A program made the position numbers and the translations under genes. Positions 1 to 7,031 of a DNA stretch of 64,000 nt are shown here, piece after piece. The stretch is from positions 62,001-126,000 of the forward strand of contig CAKTOH010000004.1 of the NCBI GenBank assembly GCA_934589705.1, given 5' to 3'. The notes beneath the pieces were generated by a model, which worked only from the letters and a program-made list of their open reading frames with translations, was not told the DNA's origin and did no database searches. Every line of letters begins with the position of its first letter. The first letter of the stretch is position 1. This DNA comes from an uncultured Oscillospiraceae bacterium. Lineage in GTDB: Bacteria; Bacillota; Clostridia; Oscillospirales; Oscillospiraceae.

Positions 1-130
1 CATCAAGGGTCTGCCCTCCAGCTGGAATGTGTCCGTGTTCTCCGACGCCTTCACCTTCGCGCTGCTGATCGTCATTCTCACCTGCAAGCCCACGGGCCTG
101 TTCGGCGAGAAGGCCACCGACAAGGTTTAA
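1..130 (+). CDS. livH: Branched-chain amino acid ABC transporter permease LivH, C-terminal end (partial)
   Basis: The reading frame is open from the window edge to a TAA at 128-130 and gives the last 42 residues of a membrane protein. A hydrophobic helix (AFTFALLIVILTC) is followed by KPTGLFGEKATDKV; the KPxGLFG tail is the usual end of LivH permeases. LivM follows 13 bp downstream with its own ribosome site, so this is the upstream permease of the liv operon. The start lies outside the window. The assignment rests on the tail motif and on gene order. Confidence 0.85.
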   Translation, partial: IKGLPSSWNVSVFSDAFTFALLIVILTCKPTGLFGEKATDKV

Positions 131-143
131 GGAGGGAGAAGCT

Positions 144-1367
144 ATGAACAAACCCAATCACGCAAAGGACTTCCGGGCGGTGCTGTGCGTTACCGCCCTG
201 CTGGCGCTGATTATCGTTCTGGAAAACATCAGTGCCTGGATTCCCGGAATGCCCGCGGTTTTCTCCCCCACCAGCCAGCTGTTCACCGTGCTGAAAAAGG
301 GCGCGGTTTACTCCCTGGTAGCCGTGTCCATGAACCTGCTGAACGGCTTTACCGGCCTGTTCTCTCTGGGTCAGGCGGGCTTCATGCTGCTGGGCGCTTA
401 CACCTACGCCATTCTCACCGTTCCCATGGCCGCCAAGGAGCAGGTCTACTACCTGTACGGCGGCAGCGCGGTGAAATTCTCCCTGGTTGACCTGTTCCAG
501 GGCATCTTCGGTGCCGCCGGTGCCGGCGGAGCCGTCGCGCTGATTCTCGCCGTGCTGGTGGGCATCCTTTGCGCCGGTCTGGTGGCCGCCCTGTTTGCCG
601 CCGCCATCGGCACCCCGGTGCTGCGGCTGAAGAGTGACTACCTGGCCATCGCCACCCTGGGCTTCGCGGAAATCCTGAGAGCTCTGTTCCAGTGGCAGAC
701 CCTGGGCCCCATCACCAACGGCGCCAACATGCTCAAGAGCTTCCCCACCTTCGCCGACTTCAATATTAAAAACGCCTCCGGAGAAGTGGTGCTCCGGCTG
801 AGCACCTTCGTGCCCTTCCTGCTGGCGATTTTGTCGATTGCCGTCATCGTGCTGCTGATTCACTCCTCCTACGGCCGGGCCTTCAAGGCCATCCGGGACG
901 ACGAGGTGGCCGCCGAGGCCATGGGCATCAGCCTGTTCAAGCACAAGATGCTCTCCTTCGTCATTTCCAGCTTCTTCGCCGGGGTCGGCGGTGCGCTCTT
1001 TGCCATGTACGTCGCCAACGCCCAGGCCAAGGTCTTCACCTCCACCATGACCTACGAGATTCTGCTCATCGTGGTCATCGGCGGCATCGGCTCCGTGTCC
1101 GGCTCCATCATCGGGTCGCTGCTGTATGTGGCCTGCTCCGAGTGGTGGCTCCGGTTCCTGGACGCGGAGACCTACATCGGCTCCTTCAAGGTGCCTCTGC
1201 TTCGCAGCGGCTTCCGGATGGTGGTCTTCTCCGTGGTCATCATGATCATCGTCCTGTTCTTCTCCCAGGGCATTATGGGCGATAAGGAGCTGACCTTCGA
1301 GGGCATCGGCGGCTGGCTGAAAAAGCACAAGAAACCCAAGCCGGTTCCGGCGGAAAAGGAGGGCTGA
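144..1367 (+). CDS. livM: Branched-chain amino acid ABC transporter permease LivM
   Basis: This 407-residue polytopic protein is the second membrane subunit of the importer for leucine, isoleucine and valine (HAAT family). Several hydrophobic helices are visible, with the conserved stretch MNLLNGFTGLFSLGQAGFM near residues 60-78, which is typical of LivH/LivM permeases, and the cytoplasmic EAA-like loop around GRAFKAIRDDEVAAEAMGI. Length is close to E. coli LivM (425). The start is fixed by GGAGGGAG at 131-138, five bases before the ATG. It lies between livH and livG with short gaps, so co-transcription is expected. Substrate specificity within the HAAT family cannot be read from sequence. 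Confidence 0.93.
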   Translation: MNKPNHAKDFRAVLCVTALLALIIVLENISAWIPGMPAVFSPTSQLFTVLKKGAVYSLVAVSMNLLNGFTGLFSLGQAGFMLLGAYTYAILTVPMAAKEQVYYLYGGSAVKFSLVDLFQGIFGAAGAGGAVALILAVLVGILCAGLVAALFAAAIGTPVLRLKSDYLAIATLGFAEILRALFQWQTLGPITNGANMLKSFPTFADFNIKNASGEVVLRLSTFVPFLLAILSIAVIVLLIHSSYGRAFKAIRDDEVAAEAMGISLFKHKMLSFVISSFFAGVGGALFAMYVANAQAKVFTSTMTYEILLIVVIGGIGSVSGSIIGSLLYVACSEWWLRFLDAETYIGSFKVPLLRSGFRMVVFSVVIMIIVLFFSQGIMGDKELTFEGIGGWLKKHKKPKPVPAEKEG

Positions 1368-1370
1368 GCC

Positions 1371-2222
1371 ATGGAAGAGAAAATGGTTCTCCGGATGGAA
1401 AACATCACCATGCAGTTCGGCGGCGTGGTGGCCGTAAACAATCTTTCTCTGGACGTGCCCCAGGGGCAGATCGTAGCCCTCATCGGCCCCAACGGCGCAG
1501 GCAAAACCACCGCCTTCAACTGCGTCACCGGTGTCTATCAGCCCACCAACGGCCGGGTGGAATTCATGGGTCAGACCATGATTTGCAGCCATCCCACAGG
1601 CAAAATGAAGAAAACCTACCTTGGCTCCGACAAGGACAAATTCACCTCCGAGAAAATCGTGAACCCCACTCCCGACCATGTGGTTCAGCTGGGCATCGCC
1701 CGAACCTTCCAGAACATCCGGCTGTGGAAGAGCATGACGGTCTTTGAAAACGTGCTGGTTGCCAAGCACATGCGGGCAAAGCAGAACGTGTTTTCCGCCA
1801 TTTTCCGGCTGAACGCCAAGGAAGAAGCCCGGATGCGGGAAGAGACCATGGAGCTTCTGAAGGAGCAGGGGTTGGAGCAGTACAAGGATGAAATCGCCAC
1901 CAGCCTGCCCTACGGCCTTCAGCGTCGGCTGGAAATTGCCCGGGCTCTGGCCACGGAGCCGAAGCTGCTGCTGCTGGATGAGCCTGCCGCGGGCATGAAC
2001 CCCCAGGAGACCCAGGAGCTGGCGGACTACATTCGGGAGATCCGGGATAAGCACAACCTGACGGTGCTGCTCATTGAGCACCATATGGATCTGGTCATGA
2101 AGATTTCCGACTATATTTATGTCATTGACTTCGGCAGCGAGATCGCCCGGGGCGTGCCCAAGGACGTGCAGCACAACAAGCGGGTCATCGAGGCCTATTT
2201 GGGGGTATCGGAAGATGAGTAA
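1371..2222 (+). CDS. livG: Branched-chain amino acid ABC transporter ATPase LivG
   Basis: This cytoplasmic ATPase subunit (283 residues) would pair with LivF to energise LivHM. It shows a Walker A (GPNGAGKTT, about residues 39-47) and a Walker B (LLLLDEPAAGMNP). In place of the canonical LSGGQ signature it has the LPYGLQRRLEIARAL type seen in LivG proteins. The long insert between Walker A and the Q-loop (TFQNIRLW) is also typical of LivG. AAGGAGGG lies upstream of the ATG, and only 3 bp separate it from livM. Its last 8 bp overlap livF. Confidence 0.94.
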   Translation: MEEKMVLRMENITMQFGGVVAVNNLSLDVPQGQIVALIGPNGAGKTTAFNCVTGVYQPTNGRVEFMGQTMICSHPTGKMKKTYLGSDKDKFTSEKIVNPTPDHVVQLGIARTFQNIRLWKSMTVFENVLVAKHMRAKQNVFSAIFRLNAKEEARMREETMELLKEQGLEQYKDEIATSLPYGLQRRLEIARALATEPKLLLLDEPAAGMNPQETQELADYIREIRDKHNLTVLLIEHHMDLVMKISDYIYVIDFGSEIARGVPKDVQHNKRVIEAYLGVSEDE

Positions 2223-2922
2223 TATTCTGGAAATCCGGGACTTACAGGTTCATTACGGCGGCATCGAGGCCGTCAAGGGCATTTCCCTGGACGTGCCCCA
2301 GGGGCAGATCGTCACCCTGATCGGCGCCAACGGCGCGGGCAAAAGCTCCACACTGCGGGCAATCGCCGGTCTTGTCAAGCCCAGCGCGGGCACCATCACC
2401 TTCCAGGGGGAGGACATCACCGGCAAGGATTCCAACCTGATCGTCTCCCGGGGCATCACCCTGGTGCCTGAGGGACGGCGGATTTTCCCGGACATGACGG
2501 TGCTGGAAAATCTGAAAATCGGCGCGTATCTGCGCAAGGACGACCTGACCGAGGACCTGAACTGGGTTTACGACCTGTTCCCTCGGCTGAAGGAGCGCTC
2601 CTGGCAGGCCGGCGGCACTCTGTCCGGCGGCGAGCAGCAGATGCTGGCTGTAGGGCGGGCGCTGATGAGCCGCCCCAAGGTCATTATGATGGACGAGCCC
2701 TCTCTGGGTCTGGCGCCCATCATCGTCCGGGGCATTTTCGACATCATCAAGGAGATCAACAAGCAGGGTGTGACGGTGCTGCTCATCGAGCAGAACGCCA
2801 ACATGGCTCTGAAAACCGCTGACCTGGGCTATGTGATGGAGACCGGCCGGATTACCCTGACGGGCACCGGCGGGGAGCTTCTGACCAACGAAGCCGTCAA
2901 GGCCGCTTACTTAGGAACCTGA
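2215..2922 (+). CDS. livF: Branched-chain amino acid ABC transporter ATPase LivF
   Basis: This is the second ATPase of the importer, 235 residues. It has a Walker A (GANGAGKSS), a Q-loop region (LVPEGRRIFPDMTVLENL, characteristic of LivF), a signature (LSGGEQQMLAVGRAL) and a Walker B (VIMMDEPSLGLAP). The start chosen is the ATG giving MSNILEIRD, which overlaps the livG stop by 8 bp. An upstream in-frame start would add 32 residues unlike the family. It ends the liv operon, 22 bp before a strong hairpin. Confidence 0.94.
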   Translation: MSNILEIRDLQVHYGGIEAVKGISLDVPQGQIVTLIGANGAGKSSTLRAIAGLVKPSAGTITFQGEDITGKDSNLIVSRGITLVPEGRRIFPDMTVLENLKIGAYLRKDDLTEDLNWVYDLFPRLKERSWQAGGTLSGGEQQMLAVGRALMSRPKVIMMDEPSLGLAPIIVRGIFDIIKEINKQGVTVLLIEQNANMALKTADLGYVMETGRITLTGTGGELLTNEAVKAAYLGT

Positions 2923-2944
2923 GTTCCGGAAAAAACAAACATTC

Positions 2945-2978
2945 GCCGCCCTTTCCATCCGGAAGGGGCGGCATTTTG
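2945..2978 (+). terminator. Rho-independent terminator of the liv operon
   Basis: A 12-bp stem at 2945-2956 and 2961-2972, with one G-T pair and a 4-nt loop, is followed by ATTTTG. It lies directly after livF. Confidence 0.8.
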
Positions 2979-3080
2979 CGTCTTAAAGTAGATTTTTAAA
3001 GTAAGAATGTCATTGCGGCGGCACCAGCAAAATCGACAAAAATCACAGCAAATTCCCGTCTGTTTCAAATTCGGAACAGA

Positions 3081-3109
3081 TTGAATTTTTCCGGATTTCG
3101 TGATATTAT
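3081..3109 (+). promoter_or_regulatory. Sigma-A-type promoter with extended -10
   Basis: TTGAAT (3081-3086), 17-bp spacer and TATTAT (3104-3109), with TG in the extended -10 position. It would produce a leader of about 185 nt ahead of the small gene at 3302. Confidence 0.6.
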
Positions 3110-3114
3110 CTTTA

Positions 3115-3301
3115 TAAATCATTTCCGGCAACTGCGCCAATTTCCTCAGAAACGCCCCGCGCAGTTACCGGTTGCGCAGATGTAAACCCGAAGCGGTTTC
3201 TTTTTCGCCGGTTTTCGGCATTGTTGGCGCAGACGAAGCGTGCTCCAAGGGAACTTTTTCCCTTGATGGGTTCTAAATTAAAAGAGAAGGGGGGTGAAAA
3301 T
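3115..3301 (+). other. Structured leader of the small gene at 3302
   Basis: No gene is seen here. The stretch contains an 8-bp inverted repeat (AACTGCGC at about 3130 with GCGCAGTT at about 3158) and a compact hairpin (CAAGGGA/TCCCTTG, about 3245-3265) about 30 nt before the ribosome site. No known riboswitch class was recognised. Confidence 0.35.
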
Positions 3302-3532
3302 ATGAAAATTCCATATTGGATTACACACCGATGTGTTTTTTCGAGTTTCTCAAAGGAAACTATCGACCAGAAAGTACACATACTTGAGGAGCATGGCATT
3401 AAAACCGTTCTAAAAACGCATAATGGCAATCTGCAGGCAGGCACCTTTGGGCAGCTCTCGGAATATCAGATTGCCTACGATCTCTACGTTTCAAACAAGG
3501 ATTATGATAGCGCCAAGTTTTTACTTGGATAA
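3302..3532 (+). CDS. Small DUF2007-like protein
   Basis: 76 residues starting MKIPYWITHRC, preceded by AGAAGGGGGG about 7 nt upstream. The pattern, in which a residue pair or helix (IDQKVHILEEHGIKTVL) is followed by a beta segment and YDLYVSNKDYDSAKFLL, resembles the small alpha-beta fold called DUF2007 ('putative signal-transducing protein'). I cannot be certain without a profile search. An in-frame upstream start exists at 3221 but lacks a ribosome site. It has its own promoter and no operon partners. Function is unknown. Confidence 0.55.
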   Translation: MKIPYWITHRCVFSSFSKETIDQKVHILEEHGIKTVLKTHNGNLQAGTFGQLSEYQIAYDLYVSNKDYDSAKFLLG

Positions 3533-3639
3533 ATATGACTAGTCAAACCACAGCTCTATGTCCGGGGAGCCGCCCCTGTCCCGGAATTTCTATGATGTTC
3601 AGTGGTACACGGTCAAGGAATTTACCGTCGTATAATACT

Positions 3640-3796
3640 ATTTCTTATAAAATGATTTCATCATTTTATTCTGCCGTTTCACGGCAGACCGCCTGGACGG
3701 CGGTAAGAAATGTATTGACTTCGTTTTTTAGCGGCAGTGGCCGCTGGCCGCAATCCTGCGGCCTAATAAAACGCTTTTAAGCGTTTTATTAAAAAC
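3640..3796. repeat. Palindromic cloverleaf array P1 (two adjacent multi-hairpin units)
   Basis: Unit 1 has an outer stem ATTTCTTA (3640-3647)/TAAGAAAT (3704-3711) enclosing three perfect hairpins: TAAAATGA/TCATTTTA, CTGCCGT/ACGGCAG and CCGCC/GGCGG. Unit 2 has a weaker outer stem GTTTTT/AAAAAC enclosing AGCGGC/GCCGCT, GGCCGCA/TGCGGCC and a 12-bp AATAAAACGCTT/AAGCGTTTTATT. Hardly any unpaired bases separate the arms. Its left edge (ATACTATTTC) matches the left edge of element E at 17.6 kb. It lies between convergent genes. Confidence 0.7.
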
Positions 3797-3834
3797 TCGT
3801 ATAAACGCAAAAACAGGCAAAGAGAAACGAAACA

Positions 3835-3868
3835 CCCCCGGTTCGGAAGGAACCGGGGGCGTTTTTCG
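3835..3868. terminator. Bidirectional terminator hairpin between convergent genes
   Basis: CCCCCGGTTC (3835-3844) pairs with GAACCGGGGG (3850-3859), followed by CGTTTTTCG. It can end both the gene at 3302 and the muramidase gene on the other strand. Confidence 0.7.
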
Positions 3869-3880
3869 TTCGGGAGCACC

Positions 3881-3912
3881 ACTGGTTCGCAATGACATGC
3901 GTCTTTCGGCGG
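3881..3912. repeat. Degenerate family-B repeat remnant
   Basis: The stretch CTGGTTCGCAATGACATGCG and the following TCTTTCGGC match the right half of the 181-bp family-B elements at 22.5 and 53.5 kb. It sits between a terminator hairpin and the end of the muramidase gene. Confidence 0.5.
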
Positions 3913-3918
3913 TAAGAT

Positions 3919-4950
3919 TTAGTAGGGCATATACACGTTGATATCCACGTCCCCGGAGATGCCGGGCACCCGGCCCGTGTGAGTCCACTGCCACATTTCC
4001 ACCCGCCAGGGATAGGTCATCTGCTCCTGATACAGAGCCAGCCAGAAGGGATAGTCCTCCAAATCCGCAAGGTAGTACAGATTTTCCGACTGATGCCAGT
4101 TGAAGTACACCATGGGCTGATAGCCCATTTTCTTCATCTGGCCGCAGAAGTGAAGCTGAATGTCCGTCAGCGTCCGACCGTCCATGTTCTTCGTCCGGGG
4201 ATTGTCCGCGGCGGGAATCTCCCAGTCCAGGACGACCGGCATATCCGGCTCCGTGCCGGTGTCCGAAAGGATGTCCAGGATAAACTGAATCTCCTCGTCT
4301 ACCTCCTGGATGCTCAGCGCCTGGGAGAAGAAATAAACGCCGATTTTCAGCCCCGCGGCCTTGGCTCCGGCCAGATTCTGCCGGGCGCAGGTGTCCTCCC
4401 GCATTCTGCCCTCTTGACCGTAGCCCCGAAGACCCAGGCGAATAATGGCAAACTCCACGCCGGAGGCGCGCACCTTGTTCCAGTCGATTTCTCCCTGGTA
4501 CTGGCTCACGTCCACCCCCACGCTGCTGGGCACGTTTTGCAGCTTCAGGTAGTTGTGCCGGGTGAACTGAAAGTCAAAGCGGCTGTAGGGATTCCGGTCA
4601 AGGGTGGCGTTCCGGCTGCCCGGGGCGGTTTCCTCCGGGGTAGGCTCCTGGATGACCGTTTCCTCCGGGGCGGGCAGGCTGATTTCTTCCCCGTAGTCCC
4701 GGTAGATTTCCGGGTCGTCATCCACCTTGGGCCGGTGCATGTAGGGAAGACTCACCACCAGCGCCAGCGCCAGCGCCACCGCCGCCACCACCGCAATGGC
4801 AGCCATGATCCGCTCCGTCAGGCCCAGGGAAAAGCCCTTCTTTTCGGGAATTTCGGCTTCCGGCGACGCCTCTTCCGGCTCCGGCAGCTGCTCCGCAGAC
4901 TGCCCGGTCTTCACTTCCTCTTTTTCTTCCGTGGGATCCAGAATCTCCAT
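3919..4950 (-). CDS. Membrane-anchored GH25 muramidase (lysozyme)
   Basis: This 343-residue protein would cleave peptidoglycan between N-acetylmuramate and N-acetylglucosamine outside the cell. An acidic N-terminal tail (residues 1-45) is followed by one membrane helix (about 48-68), a Pro/Glu-rich linker (about 75-125), then a GH25 domain (about 143-343). The motif GVDVSQYQGEIDW contains the family aspartate (D147), MPVVLDWE holds the D242/E244 pair expected at the active site, and the end VDINVY is typical of GH25. A membrane anchor instead of a signal peptide suggests the enzyme stays at the cell surface. It is transcribed alone from the promoter at 4983-5011. Confidence 0.88.
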   Translation of the reverse strand: MEILDPTEEKEEVKTGQSAEQLPEPEEASPEAEIPEKKGFSLGLTERIMAAIAVVAAVALALALVVSLPYMHRPKVDDDPEIYRDYGEEISLPAPEETVIQEPTPEETAPGSRNATLDRNPYSRFDFQFTRHNYLKLQNVPSSVGVDVSQYQGEIDWNKVRASGVEFAIIRLGLRGYGQEGRMREDTCARQNLAGAKAAGLKIGVYFFSQALSIQEVDEEIQFILDILSDTGTEPDMPVVLDWEIPAADNPRTKNMDGRTLTDIQLHFCGQMKKMGYQPMVYFNWHQSENLYYLADLEDYPFWLALYQEQMTYPWRVEMWQWTHTGRVPGISGDVDINVYMPY

Positions 4951-4982
4951 GGGCTTGCCCCCTTTCGCGGATTCTTCGATTC

Positions 4983-5011
4983 AGTATACCATATTTTCCG
5001 CCCCGCGCCAA
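4983..5011 (-). promoter_or_regulatory. Promoter of the GH25 muramidase gene
   Basis: On the minus strand: TTGGCG (complement of 5006-5011), a 17-bp spacer and TATACT (complement of 4983-4988), 33 bp before the start codon. Confidence 0.65.
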
Positions 5012-5068
5012 GAGGCATTTTCCCCTTAAATAAATCTTAAACAATCCGTAAACTTTCCCTTTCCCGTG

Positions 5069-5096
5069 TTGCATTCTGTTTTATTTCCAATATAAT
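5069..5096 (+). promoter_or_regulatory. Promoter of the zinc-ribbon membrane protein gene
   Basis: TTGCAT (5069-5074), 16-bp spacer and TATAAT (5091-5096), 37 bp before the ATG at 5134. Confidence 0.65.
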
Positions 5097-5133
5097 AGGC
5101 ACAGACGTTATTTTTAGCAAAGGTGATTGGCGC

Positions 5134-5547
5134 ATGAATAGCATTCAAAACTGGCTCAGGCAATTCTCCGCCCGGATGGGCGCGGGACTGCGCGGCTTCA
5201 TGGCCGGACGGTACGGCACGGACAAACTGAATATGCTGATTCTGGGAATCGGGTTGGTGGCCAGCCTGTTTTCCATGTGGATTCAGGTGCCGTCCGTGAA
5301 TCTGGTGCTCTTTGTGGTGAGCTACGGCATGATGATCTGGGCCATTTTCCGGGCCCTCTCCCGGAACACCTATAAGCGCTATCAGGAAAACCGGAAATTC
5401 CTGCAAATCGTGGGACGGCTGAAAGATCGGCACAACCGCTATTTCGACTGTCCCAAGTGCCACCAGCTGGTGCGCGTGCCCCGGGGCAAGGGGAAAATTT
5501 CCATCACCTGCCCCCGGTGCCGGGAAAAATTCATCCGCAAGACATAA
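5134..5547 (+). CDS. Small membrane protein with a C-terminal zinc ribbon
   Basis: 137 residues. Two hydrophobic helices (about 33-51 and 55-73) are followed by a basic segment and a CPKC (C106, C109) and CPRC (C126, C129) pair spaced as a zinc ribbon, so the metal site would face the cytoplasm. The ribosome site AAAGGTGA lies at 5119-5126. Comparable short proteins are annotated as zinc-ribbon or hypothetical proteins in Clostridia; no biochemical function is known to me. It is monocistronic, with a hairpin immediately downstream. Confidence 0.7.
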   Translation: MNSIQNWLRQFSARMGAGLRGFMAGRYGTDKLNMLILGIGLVASLFSMWIQVPSVNLVLFVVSYGMMIWAIFRALSRNTYKRYQENRKFLQIVGRLKDRHNRYFDCPKCHQLVRVPRGKGKISITCPRCREKFIRKT

Positions 5548-5552
5548 CATCT

Positions 5553-5582
5553 CCCCGGTACGGCTTCGTACCGGGGTTGTGT
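5553..5582. terminator. Terminator between convergent genes
   Basis: CCCCGGTACG (5553-5562) and CGTACCGGGG (5567-5576) form a perfect 10-bp stem with a GCTT loop, followed by a T-rich stretch. Confidence 0.7.
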
Positions 5583-5621
5583 TTTGGTTCAGCGGCAGCC
5601 CACTGCCAGCCGGAAGGCTTT

Positions 5622-5786
5622 TTATTCCTCCTTCATCAGCTCCGGGTGCTTTTCTTCCAGCCACTGCTTGATGATCTCCTCCGACAGCTGGGAGATGCTC
5701 CATTTCTTTTCCGCCGCAATCTGCTGGAGCACGGATTTTACCTTCTTATCCGTCCGATAGGTCACGGATTCTGTCTTCTTCAACAC
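5622..5786 (-). CDS. Short ribbon-helix-helix-like DNA-binding protein
   Basis: A 54-codon gene starting with GTG at 5786 (TTG at 5783 is also possible), preceded on the minus strand by GAGGTGAT. The product reads LKKTESVTYRTDKKVKSVLQ and continues IAAEKKWSISQLSEEIIKQWLEEKHPE. A short beta strand (SVTYRTD), a helix (KKVKSVLQQIAAEKK), a turn and a second helix beginning SISQLSEEII match the Arc/MetJ/CopG-type antitoxin and repressor fold. It is divergent from the gene at 5889, and palindromic TGTATACA sites lie in the shared control region, which fits autoregulation. Other possibility: an orphan antitoxin whose toxin is absent. Confidence 0.7.
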   Translation of the reverse strand: MLKKTESVTYRTDKKVKSVLQQIAAEKKWSISQLSEEIIKQWLEEKHPELMKEE

Positions 5787-5798
5787 ACAATCACCTCA

Positions 5799-5860
5799 TG
5801 TATACATCGTATACGTTTGCTGTTGACAAAGCTACGTTTGCATTGTATTCTTTGTATACA
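5799..5860. promoter_or_regulatory. Divergent control region with three GTATAC operators
   Basis: Identical 8-bp palindromes TGTATACA lie at 5799-5806 and 5853-5860, with CGTATACG at 5808-5815. A strong rightward promoter, TTGACA (5823-5828), 17-bp spacer, TATTCT (5846-5851), lies between them. The right site overlaps the expected transcription start and the left pair overlaps the leftward start region. The likely ligand is the ribbon-helix-helix protein encoded at 5622-5786. Confidence 0.65.
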
Positions 5861-5888
5861 TAGGCATTTTATTTCAGGAGGAACCACT

Positions 5889-6149
5889 ATGACACCATTT
5901 GAGCAGCTTTACGGTACGGTTCTGGGGTATCTCACCCCGGAAAATCAGCTTCCCGGGGTGACGGATATCACCGGAGAGGGCAGTAACTATGACCGAGCCT
6001 ATCGGGATATTCTCACTGCCCGGGAAAGCCTGTGCCGCCGGTTCGGCCTTTCCCCGGAGGACAAGGATTTGGAGGCCATCATGTCCGCCGTCCAGGCTCT
6101 GGAAAAGGCCACGGCCCAGGGCATCTTCAACGCCTGCACAGAGGGCTGA
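5889..6149 (+). CDS. Hypothetical protein divergent from the ribbon-helix-helix gene
   Basis: 86 residues, no membrane segment or signal, mostly helical by eye (YDRAYRDILTARESLCRRFG and LEAIMSAVQALEKATAQGIF). The start is fixed by AGGAGG at 5876-5881. I do not recognise the family. Its promoter is framed by the TGTATACA operators, so it is probably controlled by the divergent DNA-binding protein. Whether the two form a toxin-antitoxin pair is open: the genes are divergent rather than co-directional, and the product does not resemble a known toxin. Confidence 0.6.
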   Translation: MTPFEQLYGTVLGYLTPENQLPGVTDITGEGSNYDRAYRDILTARESLCRRFGLSPEDKDLEAIMSAVQALEKATAQGIFNACTEG

Positions 6150-6175
6150 GCCCAAAAGAATGAGGTATCATTCTC

Positions 6176-6293
6176 TGTTTTTTCTAAGAAACACCGAAAA
6201 ACGCACTGGTGCGGGAGCACCCCGGCTCCCTTGTGTAAAGGGAGCTGGCAAAAATCTTTGATTTTTGACTGAGGGATTGTCAAATCGCGGCAA
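6176..6293. repeat. Intergenic repeat family A, copy 1
   Basis: About 118 bp containing GGTGCGGGAGCACC, GGCTCCC...GGGAGCT and AAAAATC/GATTTTT inverted repeats. It is nearly identical, in inverted orientation, to 34347-34462. The following 120 bp (to about 6415) hold further C/G-rich hairpins and no gene. Confidence 0.75.
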
Positions 6294-6410
6294 CAGATGA
6301 GTACCGTGGGAAATGTACAATCCCCCCGTCACGGCTGCGCCGTGCCACCCCCCTTTACACAAGGGGGGCTTTGCGCTTCGCCAGGAAGTGTCCTGATACT
6401 TAGATGCGAT

Positions 6411-6475
6411 CCCCACACTACTTGATGCGACTGGTTCGGAATAACAATGTGTTTTTCGGACTTTTTTGGCACGCT
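6411..6475. repeat. Family-B right-end fragment
   Basis: The sequence from GACTGGTTCGGAATAACA through TCGGACTTTTTTGGCACGCT matches the right end of the complete 181-bp elements at 22458-22638 and 53520-53700. As in those, the end abuts a terminator hairpin, here at 6481-6503. Confidence 0.65.
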
Positions 6476-6480
6476 AAAAC

Positions 6481-6508
6481 CCCCGCCGCGTTTCGCGGCG
6501 GGGATTTT
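6481..6508. terminator. Terminator hairpin downstream of the PsiE-like gene
   Basis: CCCCGCCGCG and CGCGGCGGGG form a 10-bp perfect stem with a TTT loop. A-rich and T-rich flanks allow termination in both directions. Confidence 0.7.
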
Positions 6509-6514
6509 CGTAAT

Positions 6515-6979
6515 TCACACCTGGTCTTCCACCATTCCTTCTTTCAGCTCGCTTCTGCGAATCAGGAACCGGCGGATGGCAAAGAGTCCGGCAATGCAGG
6601 CAATGCAGGCCACATTGCTCCAGGGGTCGTCATGGCTGAGCACCACATGCCGGGTGATCGCCACGGTGAGCACCTCCAGAATGTTGGCGGGGGTGGTGTC
6701 GATGAGCATCCGGACAAATTCCAGACCCACCACGATGTTCAGAATGTGGTGGAGCATGGTCTCCACATCGGCAAAATAGGCCGCGCCGGAGGCAATCATG
6801 TGATAAATCTCCATACCCAGGGCACCCAGCAGTGCCAGAATGGTCATCACGGCGATGATCCGCTCGATATAGTGCAGCAGCCAGCGCAGGGTCTGGTCTA
6901 CCACGCTGTTGCGGTGCATGGCCTTGTCGATTTTGGCCTGAATCTTGGGATCATCGGAGTGGGGGATCGGGTCGCTCAT
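6515..6979 (-). CDS. PsiE-like membrane protein
   Basis: 154 residues with four hydrophobic segments (about 42-60, 64-82, 85-105 and 118-138). The segment IVVGLEFVRMLIDTTPANILEVLTVAITRHVVL strongly resembles the phosphate-starvation-inducible PsiE family. The role of this family is unknown. GGAGGC precedes the ATG at 6979. Its promoter appears to be supplied by the end of the family-D element just upstream (TTGACG inside the element, TAAAAC outside). Confidence 0.7.
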   Translation of the reverse strand: MSDPIPHSDDPKIQAKIDKAMHRNSVVDQTLRWLLHYIERIIAVMTILALLGALGMEIYHMIASGAAYFADVETMLHHILNIVVGLEFVRMLIDTTPANILEVLTVAITRHVVLSHDDPWSNVACIACIAGLFAIRRFLIRRSELKEGMVEDQV

Positions 6980-7003
6980 AGGGATGCCTCCTTATGGGTT
7001 TTT

Positions 7004-7031
7004 GTTTTAGGGTCTATCTGGAAACCGTCAA
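7004..7031 (-). promoter_or_regulatory. Hybrid promoter formed by the end of a family-D element
   Basis: On the minus strand: TTGACG (complement of 7026-7031, inside the element), a 16-bp spacer that ends exactly at the element terminus, and TAAAAC (complement of 7004-7009) in the flank. The same geometry recurs at 50621-50648. Confidence 0.5.

Noticed and set aside
78..2174. A very long open frame on the minus strand opposite livM and livG, and similar long antisense frames elsewhere (for example opposite the permease-ATPase genes at 19.5-22.3 kb and the exporter genes at 30.4-33.6 kb)
   Set aside because: They are His/Gly/Gln-rich mirror translations of GC-rich coding DNA, lack ribosome sites and family motifs, and overlap clearly real genes.
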